A stretch of 64,000 nt of DNA from Karalla daura. Its lineage: Eukaryota > Chordata > Actinopteri > Chaetodontiformes > Leiognathidae. The stretch spans positions 19,780,542-19,844,541 of the forward strand of contig CM055205.1 of assembly GCA_029224185.1 (NCBI GenBank), given 5' to 3'. This document shows positions 35,709-47,880 of this stretch, one piece after another (positions within the stretch are counted from its first letter, which is position 1; each line of letters starts with the position of its first letter). A program made the translations under genes and the position numbers. Under the pieces are notes generated by a model. The model made no database searches. It was not told the origin of the DNA and was given only the letters and a program-made list of their open reading frames with translations.

Positions 35709-38700
35709 ATGAAAGCGACCGGCGCTGCAGCGCTCGCTGCCCTGCTCTGCGCTGGTGAGCACAAACACACAACTCGCTGTAGAGCCGGTTCAGATAGAGC
35801 AGCTCGGCTCCCACGCTCCTGCTTCATTTGCATAGACTTACATCAAAGAGTTCAACATCTTATTTCGGGTTAAGTTTGCCTTTATTCTGCATCTGCTCTA
35901 ACTATAGATGGATTAACATATCAAATGATTCAGTGCTTTGTGGGGATGCAGCTTTTCATGCAGAACAAAGGAACTAATTTAGGCATCTTTGTACAAATGA
36001 GAACTAAAAAAAGATGCATTTTAAAATAAACCCCTCTCTGTCTTCTCTCCCACAGTGGCGTCAGCATCTTTGAAAGGTAAAACCTCCGGATTTGATTCCA
36101 ACAAACTCATTCCATGTCTGTTAAATGACAGAGTGCAGGTGTGGGCGGGGCCAGTGGGGCAGAAGCAGCAGGTTAGGAGTGATTTCTGAAGGAGCTTCTG
36201 GATGGTTTGTGCCAGTCAAACAGGAGGAGAGGACGGCGTTCTTCGGGGAGGACATCCTCCTGGACTTCCCGCCCGGGAACGTCAGCGAGGTGGTGTTCAA
36301 GCCCAGGAACAACCGCAGCGCTCCGCTGGTCCTGCTGCAGGCCGGACAGCTGCACCCCCGCGCCCACTTCAACTCGCTGGGTCACCTGGTGCTGGAGGAC
36401 GTCCAGGAGGAGGACGGGGGCGAGTACGTCCTCAAGAACACCAGGAGCCCCAACGCGGTCAAGCATCTCATGCTCATCGTCCAGGGTAGGTGCTCAGGGT
36501 GGACGCCTGCAGCTGTGGGAGGAGCCACAGGGCTGTTAGCTGAGCAGGTGTTAGCAGGGATGCTACTTGGAGTTTAAAGATCTAAGATTCTCATTTGAAT
36601 TTATGTGAACGTGAGAGGAAAACAGTAAGGGAGGTTCCAGTAGCAGCCCATAAGAAACAATAATAACATATAAAATCTAGCAAGGATACACCTGAAAATA
36701 AAATCCAGAAGACAATATGAATGATGATGTGCAAAGATGACAAATATGACCATTCGTGTGTAAATATGGGACTTGAAAAACAGTAACATGACACATCACA
36801 CCATATCTACACAGTACAAACATGATGTACAACTTTTTTTGTGTTTTTCTGATTGTATTCTATAGTAATTATGCATGATTATGACTTTTGCATTGTTTAG
36901 AGAAGACTATCTATGCTACTTATCTTATAGTGCTTACAAGCTTCTCTACTGCATGAGGATTACGTGTTATATCTCTGTTTTCTGATCAGCCTGCGCCTTG
37001 GAGCAAGTAGTGAAGTACGGAGACACCTACTTCATTCATCTCAAGCATGTGGAGAGCCCCATCACCCTGGAGTTCAGGTACTGGAACACATATTTTTAAC
37101 CTTTGTGCAAAAACCAGGGAGCTGCAAATCATCTACAAGTAGCTATTATGATATCACAGACATCACATGAGATGGATTCTAAAGGCCTTCAGTTCTCTGC
37201 ACTAGATGTGCCACATCAACAGGAACCGGACCAGAAACAAAATGCTCCAGATAAACTTGTTTTTTTTTTAATCTGATTTTATTTGTTTTGCCCCCGTTCA
37301 GGCGGAGCCTGGTCTCAGCCAACCAGACTGAGATGCAGCTGATGACGGCGCCCCCTGCTGTGGTGCTGTACAACGGCTCGATGCTGGCCGAGGAGTACGT
37401 GGGCCGCCTGAGGGTGACGGACAGGCAGGTGGCGCTGCACTCTGTCCGGATGACGGACGAGGGGAGCTTCACCGTGAGGGACCGCAACGGCAAAGTGAGG
37501 GCCAGGAACTGCCTGAACGTCAGAGGTGAGGAGGATGCATCCATCCATCCATCCATCCATCCATCCATCGCTCTCACTGTTAAACACGCAGACAGACACT
37601 CTCCTCCACATCATCCTGTCCAAGTGCTGTGTTTGTGAGTCACTAATAGTTCTTGACACCCCTCGGATCAAAGTGCAAATAGTGTCGGGGCATTTTGTGT
37701 TTTCCCACATTTTCTGCACAGTCTCAGATTGAGAGTCTCTGAAACTGCCAGGTAGTTCTTACAACTGTGAGCTGCAAAAAAAGCATAGTGTTACAGTGCA
37801 GGTCTCAATACGGCAACACTAAGTACAAAAACTATGATATATAGAGCTGTGGAAGCCTTCTGCATATATCTGTAGCTTAAAGCACATTAAGGACATGCTC
37901 ACTGTAAAGCAGGACGAGATCTACCACTGTGCTGCTTGTTTTCAAGGTGGCGGTCGGAGGTTTAGTTACAACAAGTGTTTTTCTTTCCCACTTTAGCACT
38001 TAACACAGAGAGCAGCTTAGAGCTGAGGCTGGATGGAATATTAATGATCATTTGTTGTGAAACAAATACGTGAACAAACTGAGGTTTTACCAGGGTGATA
38101 AATAAAAAGAGACATCACTGTTAATGGATTCTCTGGTTTACAGCGTGCTACCATGTGGCTGTTTAGCAGATTTTCCACCAAACAGGATCTTAAAAGTCTT
38201 ACCTGAGGTGCAGTAGCAGTATGTGTTCTTACACGTGTACATGCCTGTGTCTCTGGTTCCACAGAGCACCGGAACTTCTGGCGTCTCTCCTACGGAGAGA
38301 AGATGAGGATGAAGCTCTACGTGCACCGCTCCAACGTCAACGTGGCCTACAGGCGCAGATCGGACCCCCAGGAGCAGGTGATCGTGGAGCAGGGCGTCCT
38401 GGTGTCCCCCCTGGACGCCCAGCTGGAGGGCAGGGTGACGCTGGAGGGCTCCGAGCTCATCATGAACAAGGTCCGCGAGGCCGACTCGGGCGACTTCACG
38501 GTGACGGACCTGGCTGGCTTCACCGTGGCTCATGTGAACATCGTGGTGGAGGGTAAGAGAGTAGAACACCTTCAGAGGTTGACTCAGGTCTGGCCTGGCT
38601 TTGTTATTACACCTACATCTTGAAATGTACACACAAGCAAGATTCATGAATGTGAACATCACGATGTTCTATATATTATAGTTCTATTAAAGTAGCTTTC

Positions 38701-41274
38701 ACAAGAGCAGGCATTCATAAGCGCTCAGTATGATTTAAAATGAAATCGCCTCTATAATTTATCATCCACTTCTACATATGAATTAATCACATGGTAGAAT
38801 GGGCTCTGTCCTCTGGTCGTTCTGGCTCTGCCTGAAAATACCAAAAAGTATCGGATTATATCACATTGTATTATACTGTATTGTATTCTATTGTACTGTA
38901 CATACTGTATCGTACTGTATGGTGTCATAGTGTACTGTATCATATCACATCATATTGCATTGTAGTATATCACATTATCATACTGTATCATATTGTATCA
39001 GTCAGACTCCAGATGGACAGTTCTTGAGTATCCAGCTGTTTTTCTCTCCTCTCCTCTCCTCTCCTCTCCTCTCCTCTCCTCTCCTCTCCTCTCCTCTCCT
39101 CTCCTCTCCTCTCCTCTCCTCTCCTCTCCTCTCCTCTCCTCTCCTCTCCTCTCCTCTCCTCTCCTCTCCCCTCCTCTCCTCTCCCCTCCTCTCCTCTCCT
39201 CTCCTCTCCTCTCCTCTCCTCTCCTCTCCTCTCCTCTCCTCTCCTCTCCTCTCCTCTCCTCTCCTCTCCTCTCCCCTCCCCTCCTCTCCTCTCCTCTCCT
39301 CTCCTCTCAGCCTATAAGCTCCCTCCTCTGACGGTGGCCGTCCTGGCCCTGCTGGGCCTCATCGCCTTCATGCTGCTGATCTGCCTGCTGTCCTGCGTCT
39401 ACAAGGTTCACAAGAGGAACGAGAAGAGCAAGAGGCTGATGCTCATCGCTCAGCAGGCGGGGAAGGGAGACGGCGAGGCTTTCAGACAGGTGACGCATCC
39501 CCACGTGCTCCTCTGTGAAGAAGCAGCAGGGCAGAGTAACACAGTTAGACATTAGTGTGTGTGTGTGTGAGTGAGTGTGTGTGTTTTTACTGGAAAAGGA
39601 TGAAAAGGTGGAGGAGGACTGTGCTCCCGCCGTGCTGGTCCACTTCCTTCCTCCCGGTGGCTCACAGACAGTCACAGCCAACATGAAGGCTGAGCACACA
39701 CATATGTTCCACACAGAGACTGACTGCTCATTATCAGGCTCCGATGCCACTGGTTCTAATACTGTGGTCAGTCCTGCACAGTGAAGACAAGCAGCCGCAA
39801 CTACATCAAATACAATCAAATCAAATCAAAGTCGTGAAGCACATTCACCAGAAACAGGAAATGAAAGCATCACAACAACATGCAGAGGCAACCAGTTCCA
39901 GGTTTCCCTCTGTGCTGCAGCCTGGATCCAGGCACGACTAGAAGCTGCAGAACTGTGAGTCCTGGACGACTCAGGCCTGACTGTAACATGAACAAAAAGA
40001 GTACAAATCAGCACATATGTGCACATAATTACACATATGGAGGTGTGAGCCTGACACACTCTGTGTTCAGACTTATTGACATTTGATATCTAAAACCTGA
40101 CATTGTTATAATGTAAAATAAACAGCTTTTATTCAAGTTTTGTAGCAGAAATCAACACGTGATCTTCATAGTTACCGTTACAAATCAAGATTTAATGTAA
40201 GTTATTCAAATGAATGCTTCTTCATTCTTGCTGACTCATGATGTAAAATGTACAGTGAGCTCACTTCCACATTTCTAATCCTCTACATTTCCTCAGTAAT
40301 GGGGGACAGAGGTCGTGCTCAGTCTGCAGAAACAAAGGACAAATCTGTGTCCGACTATCTGTTTGCTCCCTGCTCTCCGTCCCCCTCTGCCTGATCAATC
40401 CCGGTCGATCGGCTGATTGATCGGATGATTTAGAGGAGCTGGCGTTTTTTTTCCCCTTCCCCCCTGAATGAGGCTTTGTCAACTGCCAAGATTTATGGAC
40501 CAATTAAAAATCCACTACAAACAGACGAGTCACCTATAGGAAAGTGATAGACTCCAGTTCAGAGAGCAATCGGTGCCAGGAAACGTGTGCAGACCGGCTG
40601 TAAATGTAAATGGCTGAATGTGGAGCTGATGTTAAATAAACCACCACTACTAGACAGGCTGTTCATCACCAGAGCTCAGCTCCTTCAGTCCTGAGAGTTT
40701 AAAGGTGGTGCCAAACAAAACGATAATCATCACAGCTGACGGATTTCTCTTATTATTTTGAGAGAGTTTTTCTTTTATTTTGGCGAGTCAGGAGTCCAGG
40801 GCAGACAGCTCATCTCACAGCAGAGAAACAGGTGGAGAGAGAGAGAGAGCGAGAGCGAGAGACAGAGAGGGAGAGGGAGAGAGCTCGTTTGCTGTCAGAA
40901 AGCTCCACCTGTGTTTGGGAGTTTATGACTGTTGTGACATTTCTATCTCAGAACCCGCCTGCCTCAACGTTTCCACTCCAGCTCTCTCTGCACATTTCAA
41001 CTCACTTGACCGGTCGTTGTGAAGTAAATTAATGCATGACCTCACATTAACGATGCTCCTCTAACCTTGGATAGGGATATTGCTCCACAGACTCTGGTGG
41101 TTTATGTGATGGAAGCCTTATTAATCCTTATGTGCTGAGCTCTGCTCCACGGTCTGGGGTCTGCATTGCAGCAAACACAGCCACAACCTGAAAAAGCGTG
41201 TTTATTGACTTAGATGCAGATCTAGATTCATATGATATGATAAGCCTGAGCTGGTGAGTGTGTGTGCAGGTTGT

Positions 41275-41316
<42 letters not shown>

Positions 41317-42475
41317 CGAGGCGTCCATGCCGACCGTTAACGCTTCTCCCTCTCACTTTAAGGAGCCTCAAACGGAGCCTCTTCTCGGTGAGAGAAATGT
41401 GTTCTGGCCTCTTCTTGCTTCTTCATATTGGTGTCTAGAGAAGTGTACTGCTTTTTCTTTTGGCAAATAAGTTCTTTTATCAACGTCCTGTGGTGTGACA
41501 AGATCACTGATAACAGTTTCAGAAACAAGTGTTCGAGGTGCTTTTCGGATGGTAGATGAATAGTAATAAAATCATGGGCATCGAACAGAGCGCCAGCACC
41601 CTGAGCTGAGGAGAAACTGGGATCAGTCTTCAGCTGCAGGCGGACGTTGGTCAGAGACCTTATTTGGCGAAACGTTTCGAGGTAGATCTGACACTGCGAC
41701 TTGGCACAAGCTGTTTCTGTGATCCCTCAAACTACTGATGATGGAGCTGTGCTTCAGGAACAGATCACACAAGCAACGTGGGAAAACGTAGAAATCAGTG
41801 GATGGAGAATCTTCAAATGATGCTGAAAACACTGGGGTGGTCTAGTGTGTAGGATCTATGTGAGAAATCATGATCATCTATTAGTTACTGTCTTGCCAGT
41901 ATTCCAGATTGAACTAACTATTATGGTATATTATTTATAGTCATGTTGGAGAATCAAGTAAAAGTAGGGCTGCTTGGTTGCAGTCTGCAACCTGACCACT
42001 AGAGGCCACTAAACCCTGCACTCTGGACCTTTTTAGTGAGTCTTCACATCGGTAAAAGTCTCAGGTGTGATCTGTCTGTGAGGGATTCCACAAACAGAGC
42101 TTTGAATCAGGTCGGGGTGCACATGGCAAAAACAAACAAACAAACAAACAGAAAAACAAACCCGTCCATTTTAACAAGTGATTTAATCTGATATTGATCC
42201 TTAAAATCTTGTGTTTCTTAAAACGAGTGAAAGTCGTGGCTCCTTCTGGGGGGCGGGTGGGGGGCCGGGTGGAAGATGCCTCCTGTTTTCACTTGCTTGA
42301 AGAAAATAGGATTTTAAAGTCAAGCACAGAGACTAAATAACCTGTTGAATGGCCCGTGTCTCCTCTCCGTGTCTCCTGGCGTGTGTCAGTGAGCTGCAGC
42401 TGAGCAACGGTCGCAGAGAAAGTCACACTGACCTGTGACTTTTTCCTCCCAGCGTTAGCAAACAGACACTCTGCT

Positions 42476-42523
<48 letters not shown>

Positions 42524-45500
42524 TCTCTCTCTCTCCCCCGCTGATAAACAGCTCAGATCTCGCCCTCTGCAGTTACTCATAGGCGACGTGGCTATGATAA
42601 CTGCAGCTTCACTGCTGTGTTTAACCCGCAGTATGTGCTGACTCAGCTACTCAGCTACGCGCACACACATGCACATGTCGTATCCCTGACTTCAGTGTTT
42701 TATCGTGTGGGGTGAATCACAAGGTAAACACCCCATGTGTATGTGTGGGTACCTGCGCACCTGTTCGGGGCAGTAGTGATTAACACTTAAATTTATTTAC
42801 ATAAACGCTCCCTAGATTTCTTCTTATTAATATCATCCTCCACTTGTGTGTAATCAGCTACTTGCCCGGGGAGTCAGTGGGTGTGCTGTCCGTGTGTGTC
42901 ACGTCTGTGTATCCGTCCGCTGTCTGTGCAGTAAATGTCCTGTGTTCATGTGGTAGTTTTAAAGTGGAACAGTCGATCTAAATGTGACATGATGCTCAGA
43001 CTTTCTCCTCCTAGTGTGGCCTGCTGGTTTTACATCTGTCTTACACACAGCCACAACACATCTCAGTGACCTTTCACCAAACATTTAGTTGCTTATTTTG
43101 CTTTCATTACAGCTTTTTAATGGGAAGCTTTTCTAGCCACCATTTGAATGTTCTCTTCTCTACACTATCGTGTTCATATCTAGCCAACATTATGAAGTCA
43201 TAAATCAGTGAAACCCTATTATTAATATGTTCGATGATGCAGTGAGAAGAAAAGTTAATTGTTTACCCATTCATCCTGATCTTATGTCGTTTTAATCAGC
43301 ATTCATTTTGTATTTTAATCAAATGTCAAGATTAGGATAACAACAGTACAAGTATGGATGTAGAACCAGCAGGCCGTGCTCCTCTTTATGTCTGTGTTTG
43401 CAGGTGATGTCCAGGTGCGTCTCCCTGTATCCGTGTGTGTGTGTGTGTAGACGTCCCTCAGTGTGTGTGTGTGTGTGTGAGAGTGTGTGTGTGCGCTCTG
43501 TCAGCGGAGGCTGAGATGACAGCAGGTGCCTTGCGTGTTATGGATTTCCTGACAGATGTGAGGGCGCAGACGGCTGCAGTGAGAGGATGTCAGCCCGACC
43601 TTTGGGATTTAACCCGAGAGGCCGACATGAAGCTGGGATCAATCAACCAGCTGACTCCACCTCGCTGTCCGTCTGTCTCCGCACATCGCCTGGTCTCTGC
43701 CGCTCCTCCACCCGCCCCACGCCACATCTGCCTCCACTCTGTTCCACCCCCCCTCCTCTTCTACTGAAGACCATCTAGAATGAACAATCACCTCTACAGT
43801 CCAAAATCATCATCACATCCTCATTCATCTTTACGGATGGATATAGGTATCTCAATAGAGATAGAATGATAGATAACAGATACCATACCACGCCCCCTCC
43901 CCAATATAATGAGTGTGCACCTGCCTCTGTTTAGGTATGTTAGGAAATGAAAGACACAGCTGTGAATTTCCTGCAGTTTAGGGAAGTTTCTGGTGAAATG
44001 TCAGTGTCTCCTGGTTCCTCCTTTGGTTCCTTCTCTGGTTCCTCCTCTGGTTCCTCCTCTGGTTCCTCCTCTGGTTCCTCCTCTGGTTCCTCCTCTGATT
44101 CTGCTCCAGCAGATCAGGCTGGATGTGAACACGTCACTCCGTAGCTGCAGCAGAGCTCCAGTTACCAAATTCACTGAGGAACGTGAAGTCACTTGATCAT
44201 TTGTGCGAGTAGCAAGCAAGACAGCCAGTCAGATTAAAGCTTGCATGTATTTGCCAGATAAGCATGAAAGGGCGCCAGATCTATGCAGAAATAGATGGTA
44301 ATGCCCCCACAGCTAAAGAATAGGATTCTACACGGACTGTAAAAGGCATTTCTGATTAAACCCATGGTATGTAGCTTTAATGTTATCACCATTCAACCAT
44401 TCCAGGTCCCTTTAAGTCTGAACACTCATTTCTCTCAGTCTCTCATAATTCCTCTCACCACTCTTTGACCACATGGCTCTGTGTACTCTCAGCCTCCAGC
44501 TCCATCTCTAAGACCAGTAAGATGATAAGTGTCTCAGTCATGTGACGCTAGTCTCCTCCTCAACATCACAAGTGTGGTTAAGAGCTTGATGTGCAGTTAC
44601 ATGTTCCGTGTGTGTGTGGTGTGTGTGTGTGTGTGTCTGTGTGTATGTGTGTGTGGTGTGTGTGTGACTATCCTCTCTTGCAGTGTCTATTGTGCTGTTG
44701 TTTTTGATTTATGACCAGTTTGCAAAGTGTCAGCTGTGGCCACAGCATCATGTGTGTGTGCGTGTGTGTGTGTGTGTGTGTGCAGGTGGTCCACGAGGCC
44801 TACTCCAGGTTCACTGAGGAGTCCCTGATGCAGTCTGTGTGTGACAAGACCTCGGAGAGCACGGAGGTTACCATCAAGGTCAGTAGCTTTGAAACATACT
44901 CACTGGATGTAAGTCTTCAGGTGAGGGGGACAAACTCTGCTGTTGCTCGTTTTATTTTTGTGTTTTTGTCTTTCTTTCTTTTTGCTTCCTCTGGTTTAGC
45001 CTCACATCCTGACTAACGTCCTGTTTTTCCAGCTGCTCCTCCTGTTCCTCATCACAGTCTTTGTAGTTAAAGTTGTACTTTAGTTTACAGTCTTGTGTTT
45101 TTCTGTGTTTCATCCTCAGTTATCAAAGGTCACTCTGTTTGGCCCGCTGATTGTGAACGAGCAGTAAAACCCTGACCCAGTCGTACTTCGACACAGCTTT
45201 AGTGTAGATCTTGACTATCAAAGCGTGCTGAAGCAGACTGAAGTCTAGTTGCCAGAGACTCTCCCAGCGTAGCGGCCGTTTCTCAGGCTTATTGATCTAA
45301 AACCTGAGCAGAGGCACGAGCTGCCTGGGAGCCTTCAGATTACCAGCCAGGAGCCAGCCACTGTATAATGTCGCCCGGCTGCCAAGTGTAATTAAAAGGC
45401 AAATTGACCTCGTACGCTCGGAGCGGATTGGATTGGATCTGGGTTTATTAGAAGTTCCTCTTGTGCGTTTAAAAGAAGGACAAGTAAAGAAAGTGGAGTG

Positions 45501-47239
45501 CAAGTTGATCAGAGCTCCTGCAGTCATTTACTGATACTGAAGCACAGAGGAAGACAAAAGACCTGGCTGCATCTCATTTGTAACTTCAGAGGTTGTTTTA
45601 TTCAGCAGCTTTTAATACAAGTTTTTCCAAATGAAACCTCACTCAGTTTATTGAAGATTTAACTGAGATGGTTCGATGTTTGAGCATAAATAAAAGTGTG
45701 CTTAGACATTTAATAGTGTGGTGTCCATACTTAGTACGGATGGTCGGTTAAGCCTCTCATCCATCGCCTCCACTTTAAAGTTTGTATATAGAACAAATCA
45801 GATTCATCCTTCCAGGACACTTAGGTCCAGGCCTGCGGCTTATTGAACACGTAGACAGGGAAATGAGTCGTGGTGGCTGCGTGATGCTGGAAGCTCTGTA
45901 AATCTATAAATATGGTCTGGAAACATGTACGTAAAATATTCATGCTGTTTCTTCCCTGACCTCAATTTTCACCACTTCCCCTTCTTTCCTTTACTCTCTC
46001 CTACACCTCCCTCGTCCATCTGCTCTGCTCTTTTCTTTTGGAAGAATCTGTTTTCTCCTCACGCCTCTGTTTCTTGTCTCTCTGCCCAATTACTCCACTT
46101 GTTTCTCTGTTGTTATTGTTCTGTGCTTTCTCTCTCCTTCTTTTTCTGTTTGTCTCCTCTCATTTGACTTGACCCATGAGTGACCTCTGTCTTATAAAGT
46201 CTAGATTTTGTGCCAGATCCAAAGGTCTTCTGCCATTTCTGTAGAAACACAGGGAGGTATTCTGTGCTGAGCTTGCACCTCCTTTTGGTTTTTCTCTGTG
46301 TACGCTGTGCAATGAACCAAAGATGTGCACATGTAGGGACCCTTCTCCTCTTGTCATTATGCCCTTCCTCAAAATGCATCTTCCCCATCTACATGGAGAC
46401 GTATACGAAGAGGGGCATTGTTTCTGTATTTCATATGGAAAGACAGACAGACAAAATGCAAGAAAGGTTTTCACCTACGATAATGTTATATAAACATCTT
46501 ACATGGCACTTGAAAAACAAACAAATTATGGCCTCAATCCATCGATAACTGCTCGACCAAAGTGCCTGTTCCAGTCAACTGTTCAGTTTTCCGTGTTGCA
46601 TATAAACTGGGACGAGCTGGGCGTAGTGAGCGTCTCTCATCCCTGCACCTCCATGACTGGTAGAGAGAGGGTCAAGAGAGAGAGAATAAATGGATGAGAT
46701 GAGATGTTTCCTCTGATGTAGTATTGTCTGTTACTGCCCCCCCCCCTCAGGGCCTGGAGGTGTCTAAGCCAGGCCGCTACCAGGCCCTCAACTCGGACAA
46801 CTTCCTGGAGATGAGTGACTCTGGGGTGGAGTTCACCTCCTCCGGGCTCCCCCTGGACAGCGACACTGACGGCCTGCCCACCTACGCCTCCCTCAAGCCG
46901 CTGCTGAACGCGGCCGCGGCCACGCCGGCGGACGCCGTGCCGCAGCCCGACAGCCCCGAGGCCACGCTGGCCCCCCAGGGCGGCGATCTGAGCGCCAGCC
47001 GCACGCCCGACTCCATCACCAGCGCCAGCCCCGCCTCCAACCCTCGCTCTCTGCCCGCCGCCACCCCTGACGGCTCTGTGGGCGGGGCCGCGTCCCCGGG
47101 GGCGGCCTCCAGGGGCGCCGCAGGGTCGGACCCCGACCCAGACCCGGCCCCCGCCCCGGCCCCGGCCCCAGCCCCGGCCGAGGGGGGGGCGGAGCCCGGA
47201 GAGGCCGGGCAGACGGAGGACAGCGCTCAGAGCACCTGA
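35709..47239 (+). CDS. Type I membrane protein with three cysteine-poor Ig-like domains
   Basis: Unnamed to me; function unknown. Nine coding exons: 35709-35754, 36056-36076, 36216-36485, 36990-37077, 37302-37525, 38265-38552, 39311-39489, 44786-44878, 46751-47239. They give 565 residues in one frame with GT-AG introns. Signal peptide about 1-21 (MKATGAAALAALLCAVASAS). Three Ig V-like repeats cover about 22-112, 113-216 and 217-312; each has a DxG-(E/S/D)-(Y/F) F-strand signature (EDGGEYVLK, DEGSFTVRD, DSGDFTVTD), but the canonical Y-x-C cysteine is absent in all three. Transmembrane helix about 319-342, then basic stop-transfer KVHKR. Cytoplasmic tail of about 220 residues with Tyr motifs RYQAL and TYASL and an Ala/Pro-rich end. 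Four N-glycosylation sequons (NVS, NRS, NQT, NGS). It lies between tubb and tcf19 and could be a receptor or adhesion protein. Confidence 0.85.
37530..37570. repeat. ATCC/CATC short tandem repeat
   Basis: About eight CATC units immediately after the donor of Ig-like gene exon 37302-37525. A further example of a repeat close to a splice site. Confidence 0.8.
39043..39309. repeat. CTCCT pentanucleotide array
   Basis: About 53 nearly perfect CTCCT units with a few CCCCT variants. It ends in CTCCTCTCAG, the acceptor of the transmembrane exon (39311-39489) of the Ig-like gene, so the array is the polypyrimidine tract. Confidence 0.97.
39490..44785 (+). other. Large intron of the Ig-like gene
   Basis: A 5.3-kb intron with no recognised exon. 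It contains TG/AC tracts (39553-39582, 41273-41313, 43433-43490), GA tracts (40832-40882), CT tracts (42475-42535), a fish-repeat-like segment near 41965-42035, and dispersed repeat copy B at 43950-44420. It ends in a TG-rich tract (44590-44660, 44752-44782) before the next acceptor. An open frame at 43435-43767 has no recognisable domain. Confidence 0.6.
43947..44420. mobile_element. Dispersed repeat copy B
   Basis: Shares with copy A the left flank, a short run of about eight GGTTCCTCCTCT units (44010-44095) and the right flank (GTAGCTGCAGCAGAGCTCCA, then AAGTCACTTGATCATT). It continues to about 44420 with sequence also found at about 59050-59135 (AGGCATTTCTGATTAAACCC against AGGCATTCCTGATGAAACC). 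No coding capacity is visible, so it looks like a non-autonomous element. Confidence 0.65.
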
Positions 47240-47847
47240 GGATCCAACGAGCATGTTTTTACTCTTTATTTTTCGTTTTTTAACCTCCTGGGCCTCACAC
47301 AGCGATGACATCAACAAAGCATCTGAATTTGCGTTTTCCGGGGGAACTCCTCCACGCCCCCCCCCCACACACCTCACAGTCTTTGATCGCCACAGCTCAA
47401 ACCAGCACCACAGGCAAAGTATTCATTCCTCAGATCCGGACGTCGCTTTGGCCTGCAAGCAAAAGGCAACTCTGCACACAGTTCACCACAAACACAACAC
47501 GAGTCAATGCACCAAATGAGATGCAAGGGAGGAACCCCCGAGCCGCTCTCAACACAAGAACAAAGCAGTTCTGTGCGTATGGAAAATGCATGCATTTAAA
47601 TTAAACATTACAGTAGTTATCGTAGTTCAGATCCGCAGGAAAAATGCTGACGTTAGAGTAGACGAATCGACTGCATGCGAGCTTCAGCGGGCCGGAGAGG
47701 CACCGGCCCAGACGGACCAGTCAGGATGGTGATGAAAAGGGAAAAAACACTCTCAGCACTTTTAGGAAAGCACCTCGAAATGGGATCAAGTGATTTTTTT
47801 TAGCTCCTGTGGAAAGTTAGAGGAATCAGACAGAACTTTATAAGACC

Positions 47848-47880
<33 letters not shown>

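Noticed and set aside
43435..43767. Possible exon in the large intron of the Ig-like gene
   Set aside because: The frame begins in a TG microsatellite, has no matching splice phase need (flanking exons already join in phase) and no domain.
45119..45167. Possible alternative last exon of the Ig-like gene (ends in a stop after GAACGAGCAG)
   Set aside because: An acceptor-like CAG precedes it, but there is no conservation evidence, and the exon at 46751 gives a long protein-like tail.
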